Of a stretch of 50,110 bases of DNA, positions 43,762-50,110 are shown one piece after another. Position 1 is the first letter of the stretch, and each line of letters opens with the position of its first letter. This DNA comes from a bacterium. Lineage in GTDB: Bacteria > JAHJDO01. The DNA is taken from NCBI GenBank assembly GCA_018812485.1, contig JAHJDO010000014.1:1-50110 (forward strand). Reading direction: 5' to 3'. Under the pieces are notes generated by a model. It was given only the letters and a program-made list of their open reading frames with translations, had not been told where the DNA came from and ran no database searches. Position numbers and translations under genes: made by a program.

Positions 43762-44445
43762 ACGGGCATATGTTCCCCACATTCCATCTTTATTCTTTAT
43801 CCAGTCATAGAGACTTATCCATTTCACATGTCCGTCAGCATATAGAAAGTTTGCCCCTTCATTGTGTCGGATGGAAAGCCTGTTGTAAATATCTGCCATG
43901 AAGCTATTGGTATCATTTATACCATCGCCATCCCGATCTGAATTAAGCGGATACTGAGTGGGATTGTGAATTGCACACGTCACAGCGTCTCCTAATAGAA
44001 AGACATTAGCTGGAACCTTATATAGCCTTCTTGAACCGTTCTGAGCTGATACTGGTCCCTGCCCAAAAACAACGTAATAGTTTGCTCCATAGCTAGCATC
44101 TGTTCCCGTAGAAGTCGGGCATCTAATGTAATCTTTTCCAGCGTATTCACTTGTTGTTTTCCCTAGATATGGACTAATTTCTTGATGCCAGAACAGGCAG
44201 TCACCGGAGGTCTCAAGATAAAAAGGAAGCCAACCATCATAATCATCAGCATACATTGTAAATGCCAGGCCAATCTGGCGAAGATTTGAAACACATTTTA
44301 TCCGCCTTCCCATCTCCCTTGCCTTACTCAATGACGGAAGCAGCATTGATGCCAAAAGAGCTATGATGGCTATTACAACAAGCAACTCAAGCAAGGTAAA
44401 ACCCAAAATTTTGCTTCCCCGGATTCTACGAATTTTACTAAACAT
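43756..44445 (-). CDS. Type II/IV pseudopilin with H-X9-DG motif
   Basis: This protein has 229 residues from the ATG at 44443-44445, chosen for GGGAG five bases before it; an upstream ATG at 44461-44463 would add six residues. The prepilin peptidase motif [21 protein letters not shown] is at about 15-35, cleaved after Gly and followed by the pilin helix. The end carries [17 protein letters not shown], the H-X9-DG motif common in Lentisphaerae and Planctomycetes. Such proteins are secreted through a pseudopilus-like path and kept at the surface. Here it is in a carbohydrate operon, so it may be a surface substrate-binding protein. Confidence 0.9.
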   Translation of the reverse strand: MFSKIRRIRGSKILGFTLLELLVVIAIIALLASMLLPSLSKAREMGRRIKCVSNLRQIGLAFTMYADDYDGWLPFYLETSGDCLFWHQEISPYLGKTTSEYAGKDYIRCPTSTGTDASYGANYYVVFGQGPVSAQNGSRRLYKVPANVFLLGDAVTCAIHNPTQYPLNSDRDGDGINDTNSFMADIYNRLSIRHNEGANFLYADGHVKWISLYDWIKNKDGMWGTYARP

Positions 44446-44477
44446 TGTCACTCCCATCTTCATTTTATCATTTTGCT

Positions 44478-46154
44478 TTATTTATCACAAGTTGTAGGTA
44501 TAACATAGCTTCTTTGAGGGTTGCGGTATTGGAATATTGCTGTCTTCCAATACACCTCCGGACAGCTCTTTTTAACCTCTTCTAAAGATACCTTTTTTGA
44601 CCTAAATCCCTCTATATATAACTTATCTGAAATTGTTACCTTAGCATAATTCCCCCACCAAAACATCGCTGCGAAAGTGATATAATTAACACCTCCAAGA
44701 ACAAGTTGTTTATTACAATGTTTATGCCCAAAAAAACAAGCTAACACCTTGCCGTCAGCCGTAAACATCTCTCTTAATTCCCATCCATTATGTATAAAAC
44801 CAGCGTTGGTCAGCGAGGGCGGGACATATTCTCCTTCGACAGATTCAGGCGGCATGCAATGCAACTCTTCATGACAAAAAACCAATTTGATTTTTTCACG
44901 ATTAGCTGCTAAGTCCTCTTTTAACCATGCTTTTTGCGTATCATCAATCCAGTACCAACCCCCTCCATCCTTACCTGCTGGCACTCCTGGCGGTCTCTTA
45001 TTGTTTCCATCCAGAACAATAAAATGATACCTTTTTATATCAAACGAATAATATCTATGCAGTATCCTTGTATGGGCCACAACCTCATCTTTAGTAATAT
45101 CTTCTGCATGATGAGTGGATTTATATAGATCTTCAGGTGTAATTTTCTCATCACCGCCTTCAAAGAATCCCATATCATGATTGCCTATTACAAGGTAATA
45201 AGGGCATGGTAGTCTTGAGAGAACAGAAGTATGATGAATAAGCCCTTTCAACTGACCGTCATGCTTTTCTCGAGTAGTTGGAACCTTGCCAAATCCGGGA
45301 GCGCCGCACTGTACCGCAAAATCTCCTAAGTCAATAACAAAATCCGGCTTCCACTTCATCATTGCATCAACATAATCCTCAAGAAGATCTTCGCGGGGCG
45401 GCATCGTCCTTCCCGGTAAATGAGGATCTGCGCTTACTCCAAATCGAACTGAACAGTCATTGTTAATTTCCTCCTTGCTCAAAGCTTTTTCGTAAATTCT
45501 AACTTCGTCAATGATGCCGGCAAAAAATCTGCTATTAGCTTTAGGCACAGTTCCAATACAGATTGTTCCTGTTATCATTGCTGGAGTGTGAGCTTTTGTT
45601 GTACTTGCTGGCTGAAGGATGCCGTTTATATATAATTTCAAGGATTTGTCTTTATTAAAAACTCCTGCGATATGATACCATTGATTTGGCAGCAGTTGAC
45701 CACCAGCTATTCTATAGCCCTTATCCAAACTGGGGCAACCTTGCATGAATATGACCTTACCTCTCTGTAGTTCAATTCTCATATTTTCAAAAGACATCAT
45801 ACAATGGCTGCCTGTGGTAAGAGCAGGTTTAACCCAGAACCCCACTGTATAGCTGCTGTTTTTTATATTTCGTGTTATATTTTCCCCGCAATCAATGTAG
45901 TCATCTATTCCGTCCAACTTTAGGGCATAGCCAAAATCGCATTTGACCCATTTCGCTCCGTGAATTCTTCCATGATTGGAATTACCTGAGACATCCTCAG
46001 TTATACTTCCTCCCCCTCCATCAAAATTCCAGAACGCTATTAATCCTTTTTCTTCTCCCCAGCTATAACTGCCAAACCCAAGAAAAAGAAAACACATGGT
46101 TAGTGCTATAAAAATCTGCCCCATGATACTATTTCCTATTGATAATTTTTTCAT
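44478..46154 (-). CDS. Secreted LamG-domain metallophosphoesterase
   Basis: This 558-residue exported protein has a signal peptide (about 1-33). A LamG/concanavalin-like domain follows at about 34-225 ([34 protein letters not shown]). A calcineurin-like phosphoesterase domain runs from 237 to about 510: DPH (243-245), GD (277-278), GNHD (324-327), CHEELH and GHKHC. These are the two-metal ligands in order. It may remove phosphate from a sugar polymer or phosphorylated glycan outside the cell. A GGGGGAGAG precedes ATG at 46152-46154. Upstream of the pseudopilin in the operon. Confidence 0.88.
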   Translation of the reverse strand: MKKLSIGNSIMGQIFIALTMCFLFLGFGSYSWGEEKGLIAFWNFDGGGGSITEDVSGNSNHGRIHGAKWVKCDFGYALKLDGIDDYIDCGENITRNIKNSSYTVGFWVKPALTTGSHCMMSFENMRIELQRGKVIFMQGCPSLDKGYRIAGGQLLPNQWYHIAGVFNKDKSLKLYINGILQPASTTKAHTPAMITGTICIGTVPKANSRFFAGIIDEVRIYEKALSKEEINNDCSVRFGVSADPHLPGRTMPPREDLLEDYVDAMMKWKPDFVIDLGDFAVQCGAPGFGKVPTTREKHDGQLKGLIHHTSVLSRLPCPYYLVIGNHDMGFFEGGDEKITPEDLYKSTHHAEDITKDEVVAHTRILHRYYSFDIKRYHFIVLDGNNKRPPGVPAGKDGGGWYWIDDTQKAWLKEDLAANREKIKLVFCHEELHCMPPESVEGEYVPPSLTNAGFIHNGWELREMFTADGKVLACFFGHKHCNKQLVLGGVNYITFAAMFWWGNYAKVTISDKLYIEGFRSKKVSLEEVKKSCPEVYWKTAIFQYRNPQRSYVIPTTCDK

Positions 46155-46187
46155 CTCTCCCCCTTTTATTTTTATGTTATAGTTTTC

Positions 46188-48086
46188 TCATTTAGCCCTT
46201 TTTTGAACTTTATTAAGAAACATTCTTCTTCCCTTTTCAAGCGCACCTACAAAATAGCGAGAAAATAAAACTGTAGCGTCTTCATATCGCGTTCCTTTAG
46301 TAAGCTTAATAGCCTTATCAGCCAAGCTTCGATATTCTGCTGTTAATGATTCTGTAAAATATTTTTCGTATATATCGGATTGTATTGGAAAAGGGTCTGT
46401 TTTCTCTAAATTCATTTGTACATATTGTGATTCTATTGATTTTAGTATTTTCCCAATATACGTTGCTGCTGGACCATAGAAATTTTGCAAATAATCGTCT
46501 ATAAGAACATCTATATCCAGCTCTGGATTCCATAGAAGCTTGTATATAATGTATCTGTTCAGATGTTCTAATATAATACCATCTCTATCTTCCTCAATAA
46601 AAACATATTTACCATATTTTGCAATATCTCTAAAATATTTTGAGAGAAAATGAGGCATATAAGAGGGAATACCTGCTTGTGAAGTTCCTCCCAACACTCC
46701 CAACATACGTGGTAAGTAATGAATATAATATATCAAAGAATTACTGATCATTCTGTGCCAACGTTTAACTAAATTTAGATACTTGTTATATTCTTCATGT
46801 TTAATCAAATTATAGATTTCACATGTTTTATAAGGGCAAATACCTACTATAATATTATCAGGAAGTTTTTTTAGTCCTTCTGGAATTTCTGTAAATGTCA
46901 GATATGCCAGACAGGTTAGCTTTTTTTCAGGGAATTTTTTTTCAATTTCTTTTCCGACACGCGCTACAAAGTTCCATATTAGTTTACTGTGTCGAGATTC
47001 AAAGGACGCCTTGTCATCTGTAAGCGATCTGCATTTCTTGCAATGACATGCAGCAAGATGATATGAATCATGGGGAAGCAGAGTAAATGTATCTCCATAC
47101 GCTCCATATGGACTCCACCCCTTATTGTATTTATTATGCAAAGTTGAAATAAACGGTATACGCGACTGTACTGGCTTACCTGAAAAATAGGCTTCAATAT
47201 CCTTAATTGTTTCTTCAAAGACTCCTTTCTCCGAATAGCAAAGATGCCCGCTAAATTCTCTTCTTGGAGAATGTTGTTTCAAATCTCTTTTTCCGTTTTT
47301 AGAAATTGCAAAATATTCTGGATGACTCTTACCAAAACGCTTTTCCCAAAAATGCCGATTAGGCCTATGATTAAAAGCCATCCACATGCTTGAAGCTCGC
47401 ATACGTAACAGCCACAGACGATATTCCTTATCGCTCCATGCAAGATCTTTATACTCAGACGGAAATAAGACTTGTGGGAATAAAGCTTGGTTCTTCGATG
47501 GTAAATCTTTGGGTTTAGTCCACATGTTCGGTAAAACACACCGCAATGCAAAATGTGGTTCATCAGTAAATTTACGTGGTTTTACTGTAATATCCTTTCT
47601 GCCAGGCACAACCATACCCTTAGTTCCGGGGAAAAACCATCGGATACCAAGATGTTCCAAAAACCAATACACTCCATATAGTGTCCCGCGCTCAAAATCC
47701 CAGACTGCAGGTATAAATTCCTCATCTCTAATAGCATTGAAAGTAAAAAGGATTTTACTCTTTTTACTTTCATCATCTTTACCTGCTATAAAGACGGTCT
47801 TACTGCTAATATGTATTATATAACCATCGCGTTCTACAGAGTCAGGATCAATACCTGCAGTTCTTGACCATGGGCAATCTCCCAGAATTATTGATCTACC
47901 TTTCACAGGTTTTTTATTAACAATATCAAAATCATTACCAGTCATACGATCGAGAAAATATTTAAGCTCCTGCGCTGCAAAACGTACTGGTGCTGGCGCA
48001 TTCTTGGCTATAACAATAACAGCATCCGGGCTTCCAGAACTGGAAATAATAAACCCTTTATTATTTTTGCCGGTTGGTTTCATCAT
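46188..48086 (-). CDS. DUF4838-domain protein (alpha-glucuronidase-like N-terminus)
   Basis: This protein has 632 residues from the ATG at 48084-48086, chosen for AGAGG nine bases upstream. Longer forms would enter the ASRT gene. APAPVRFAAQELKYFLDRMTG near 30 is like the N-terminal domain shared with alpha-glucuronidases of GH67 and GH115. The DUF4838 core follows, with WMAFNHRPNRHFW, HPEYFAI and CHCKKC, a likely metal or structural Cys cluster. There is no signal peptide, so it may be cytoplasmic. Enzymes of this family are believed to act on uronic-acid-rich glycans, but activity is not proven. Confidence 0.85.
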   Translation of the reverse strand: MMKPTGKNNKGFIISSSGSPDAVIVIAKNAPAPVRFAAQELKYFLDRMTGNDFDIVNKKPVKGRSIILGDCPWSRTAGIDPDSVERDGYIIHISSKTVFIAGKDDESKKSKILFTFNAIRDEEFIPAVWDFERGTLYGVYWFLEHLGIRWFFPGTKGMVVPGRKDITVKPRKFTDEPHFALRCVLPNMWTKPKDLPSKNQALFPQVLFPSEYKDLAWSDKEYRLWLLRMRASSMWMAFNHRPNRHFWEKRFGKSHPEYFAISKNGKRDLKQHSPRREFSGHLCYSEKGVFEETIKDIEAYFSGKPVQSRIPFISTLHNKYNKGWSPYGAYGDTFTLLPHDSYHLAACHCKKCRSLTDDKASFESRHSKLIWNFVARVGKEIEKKFPEKKLTCLAYLTFTEIPEGLKKLPDNIIVGICPYKTCEIYNLIKHEEYNKYLNLVKRWHRMISNSLIYYIHYLPRMLGVLGGTSQAGIPSYMPHFLSKYFRDIAKYGKYVFIEEDRDGIILEHLNRYIIYKLLWNPELDIDVLIDDYLQNFYGPAATYIGKILKSIESQYVQMNLEKTDPFPIQSDIYEKYFTESLTAEYRSLADKAIKLTKGTRYEDATVLFSRYFVGALEKGRRMFLNKVQKRAK

Positions 48087-48091
48087 GATTT

Positions 48092-48478
48092 TCATCCTCT
48101 TTTGTTCACAGGTTGGGCCATGGTACAATAATAAGCAAGATTTGGCTGACGCACGTCCAGTCTGCCAAATTGCACTACTATTTTCTGGTCACTTCTAATT
48201 CGAAGCGCATATTGCCCAAAGGGAATCTGATAACCTGAGACTGGTAAGGGCCTATCTAGTCTTATACAAAGAACTCTTTCTGCATCTACTTCAATAGGCA
48301 AATCCTTCTTTGACTTCTTATCCTCAAAGTAAACATCTATTTTGATGTTAGCTTCCCGAGATCCAGTATTTAATATTATAAGCGCTTCATGTCCTTCCAA
48401 ATCTCCATCTCCTTTTGGCGGCAGATCTCCATCCGGTACCAACCATGTGAAATGTCCATCTCCAATATTATTTGTCAT
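48092..48478 (-). CDS. ASRT-family protein (sensory rhodopsin transducer-like)
   Basis: This protein has 128 residues from the ATG at 48476-48478, with GAGG eight bases upstream; the frame is open to 48517, but that would overlap the M24 gene. It matches the Anabaena sensory rhodopsin transducer family: WLVPDGDLPPKGDGDLEGHEALIILNTG at the start and VVQFGRLDVRQPNLAYYCTMA at the end correspond to the family's conserved blocks (VVQHTRLDSRQ). No rhodopsin gene is near. The fold is a tetrameric beta-sandwich thought to bind small molecules such as sugars. Here it lies between the M24 homologue and DUF4838, so a sugar-sensing or sugar-processing role is likely (inference). Confidence 0.9.
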   Translation of the reverse strand: MTNNIGDGHFTWLVPDGDLPPKGDGDLEGHEALIILNTGSREANIKIDVYFEDKKSKKDLPIEVDAERVLCIRLDRPLPVSGYQIPFGQYALRIRSDQKIVVQFGRLDVRQPNLAYYCTMAQPVNKRG

Positions 48479-48506
48479 CTTCTCATCCTCATTTTTTATA
48501 ATCCTT

Positions 48507-49673
48507 TTACTGAGCAAAGAGCTTGTTCATCTTTGAACTCAAGGGCACCGCTCCTTTTTCTGTGATTTCATACCCTGTTTCTATTCTTGCACCATTAAAT
48601 TCCGGATGTCCGAAAAAACTCACATCAATACAGACAGCCATACCAGGTTTTAAGACATCATCACTATTTGGTCCGAAAAATGGTGATTCTGCTTCGTGTA
48701 GTCCTATAGTATGAGCAAATGGACAAACGAGATATTTTGAAAGTCCGTGTTTTCCAAAATAAGCACGCGCAGGAGCGTCAATTTCTTTTCCAACCTTTCC
48801 CGGAACAAGTTGTTCTTTAGTTAAGTTGAAAGCTTCTTTGAGGTAATTGAGGCATTCTTTCTGCTTTTTTGAATATACACCTGAAACAGGTAATACATCG
48901 CCAACAACACCTGCATAACCTCGAACCTTAGGAGAAATGCCGAGCATCACCATCTCTCCATCCTCTAGTTTTTTAGAACTTGCTGTTGGTACAACTGCGT
49001 TCGACCGTTTTCCACTGCCAACGATCGCACTAAATCCAAAACCACTAGCTCCTCGACTTCGAGCCGCATATTCTCCTTCAGCCGCGATCTCAATTTCAGA
49101 AATACCAGGTGCTATTTTCTTTTTCATAGCATCATAACAAAAATCAGCAAGCTTAAATGCCTGCCTGATTTGTTCAAGTTCCCAGGATGATTTTATGTAT
49201 CTAAGTTCAACAAAATCCTGCGTTATATCCACAAGCTCAACACCTTTAAATCCATCTGTTATTTGCTTGAAACAGTCAGCAGGCATCCTTCCTGCTCCTA
49301 CCAGTCCTACTCTTCTGACAGTTCCCAGTTTGGAATTCAGTTCCTCAAAAAGCATAGGGAAATCAATTATTGTGGCATTGGGATATTCTTCATCAGGAAC
49401 CATAAAAACAGGGAAATTTCGCGTTTCGGTTATAGAACTATCAAGCTTCGCAAAGGGTTCACTTTCAGGACCACCAAGTAACATAGGCTCTCCTGTTCTT
49501 GGAATAAGCACTGCTCCACTTTCAAATTGTGGACACCATCCAGTCAAATACCAGCCATTGCCAATATTGAATTCATCATAATAAACCAGTGCCATATCCA
49601 GTTCTTTTTCCTTCAATAGCTCTCTTACTTTACTAATTCTCTTGTCAGATTCAGCCCTCTCAAGATACGCCAT
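48507..49673 (-). CDS. M24-family peptidase homologue lacking usual metal ligands
   Basis: This 388-residue protein has the creatinase-type N-terminal domain (1-150) and the pita-bread fold of Xaa-Pro aminopeptidases. Where PepP has the two metal aspartates in VLIDAG and GYAGD, this protein has VMLGIS (Gly245) and GYAGV (Val256). HTIGLHEAE (His321, His326), CIDVSFFG (Asp350 in place of Glu) and RIETGYEIT (Glu365) are partly kept. Metal binding is therefore doubtful. It may act like creatinase, a metal-free relative, or be a binding protein. AGGAG precedes the ATG at 49671-49673. It overlaps the regulator by 14 bases. Confidence 0.88.
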   Translation of the reverse strand: MAYLERAESDKRISKVRELLKEKELDMALVYYDEFNIGNGWYLTGWCPQFESGAVLIPRTGEPMLLGGPESEPFAKLDSSITETRNFPVFMVPDEEYPNATIIDFPMLFEELNSKLGTVRRVGLVGAGRMPADCFKQITDGFKGVELVDITQDFVELRYIKSSWELEQIRQAFKLADFCYDAMKKKIAPGISEIEIAAEGEYAARSRGASGFGFSAIVGSGKRSNAVVPTASSKKLEDGEMVMLGISPKVRGYAGVVGDVLPVSGVYSKKQKECLNYLKEAFNLTKEQLVPGKVGKEIDAPARAYFGKHGLSKYLVCPFAHTIGLHEAESPFFGPNSDDVLKPGMAVCIDVSFFGHPEFNGARIETGYEITEKGAVPLSSKMNKLFAQ

Positions 49674-50110
49674 TTTGCCTCTCCTTTTGATTATTAACAG
49701 TACTTTCTCTCACTTCCAGTACAGGCACCAGCTTAATCCGACATGGTGACGATGTTTTTTCCCTATTATCTAGAAGATGTTCAACTGCTGTTCTGCCAAG
49801 CCTGTGGTAATCAAGAATAACAGTGGTCAGTCTAGGCATAATATGCATACCAACTGGCAATCCATCACATCCAGCTACAGCAATATCAGATGGAATATTT
49901 ATCTTGCGTTCATGCAGTACACGAATTACACCACATGCCATCTCATCATTCGTAAATACCGCATCAAACTTAATTCCTTTATCAATAATCGAAGAGATCC
50001 TCTCATATGCAGCTTGTGTGGTAAAATCAGTCTCTAAAATAAGACTCTCATCAACTGCAATGCTGGATTGTCTGAGTATTTCTCTGTATCCTTGCTCAAT
50101 TTCACGAGAA
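49660..50110 (-). CDS. LacI-family regulator, cut by the window end
   Basis: Only the C-terminal about 149 residues are seen, with the frame open to the last base. They form the sugar-binding core: REIEQGYREIL, FDAVFTNDEMACGVIRVLHE, DIAVAGCDGLPVG and PRLTTVILDYHRLGRTAVEHLLD are typical of the LacI/GalR effector domain. The DNA-binding end lies beyond the window. It overlaps the M24 gene by 14 bases, so the genes are coupled and the regulator probably controls this operon in response to a sugar. Confidence 0.9.
   Translation of the reverse strand, partial: SREIEQGYREILRQSSIAVDESLILETDFTTQAAYERISSIIDKGIKFDAVFTNDEMACGVIRVLHERKINIPSDIAVAGCDGLPVGMHIMPRLTTVILDYHRLGRTAVEHLLDNREKTSSPCRIKLVPVLEVRESTVNNQKERQNGVS

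Noticed and set aside
43725-43787. Longer N-terminus for the secreted protein at 42816-43724
   Set aside because: The extra codons overlap the pseudopilin end and the tandem repeat, and the signal peptide with its ribosome site begins at 43724.
47386-47823. Open plus-strand frame opposite the DUF4838 gene
   Set aside because: It is antisense to a conserved domain and has no plausible protein features.
1-50110. tRNA, rRNA, CRISPR arrays, insertion sequences, prophage or riboswitches
   Set aside because: I looked in the few gaps and saw no such structures or genes; the window is almost fully coding.

Overview
The window is a dense, AT-rich bacterial chromosome segment. It has almost no non-coding DNA, with no gap over 300 bases. 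I see no rRNA, tRNA, CRISPR array, transposase or phage gene. The mix of an H-X9-DG type pseudopilin, DUF4838, DUF4091 and LamG-phosphoesterase proteins, and very many B12-binding radical SAM genes suggests a Lentisphaerae/Kiritimatiellae-like or related uncultured PVC or Omnitrophota-type lineage. This placement is an inference from gene content, not a phylogeny.

Region 1 (about 1-36,500, all on the minus strand) is one long, tightly packed surface-polysaccharide operon, read from right to left. It starts with a GbsR/MarR-type regulator at 36,467. A strong TTGACA-N17-TATTCT promoter precedes it, and an 18-base palindrome covers the predicted start point. Next come nonulosonic-acid (pseudaminic/legionaminic-type) genes: a PseB dehydratase, a rare fusion of an RmlD-like reductase with a PseC aminotransferase, a SpsF/PseF-type cytidylyltransferase, a sugar isomerase and a NeuB/PseI synthase. 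An acylation and decoration block follows: AMP-ligase, inositol-phosphatase-like enzyme, radical SAM, PdxA, an acyl-carrier-protein/AAC(3) acyltransferase fusion, an aminopeptidase-like protein, two GNATs, another B12-radical SAM and an asparagine-synthase-like amidotransferase. The last part holds two large GT-B-like proteins of unknown specificity, a Wzx-type flippase, a KdsB-type CMP-sugar synthetase, a SPASM radical SAM, an SDR, methyltransferases, two paralogous B12-radical SAM enzymes, a Gfo/Idh/MocA oxidoreductase, a SIS isomerase with a 2-hydroxyacid dehydrogenase, and two glycosyltransferases. Together they suggest export of a glycan built on CMP-activated ulosonic acid sugars that are unusually heavily modified (N-acylation, amidation, possible C-methylation). 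No Wzy polymerase, initiating transferase or PseG was recognised.

Region 2 (about 36,500-40,300) holds a small PilZ protein on the minus strand and, divergently, a GT-C-like membrane glycosyltransferase and a UGM/amine-oxidase-like flavoprotein on the plus strand. The two divergent promoters have -35 boxes that touch each other. After the flavoprotein lies a 3' scrap of a cutA gene, which looks like a recombination scar at the border with the next module.

Region 3 (about 40,300-50,110, minus strand) looks like a LacI-controlled carbohydrate-use operon. In transcription order it has a LacI-family regulator (cut by the window end), an M24 peptidase homologue lacking usual metal ligands, an ASRT-family (sensory rhodopsin transducer-like) protein, a DUF4838 protein, a secreted LamG-metallophosphoesterase, an H-X9-DG pseudopilin, a secreted beta-sandwich/coiled-coil protein and a secreted discoidin-DUF4091 protein.
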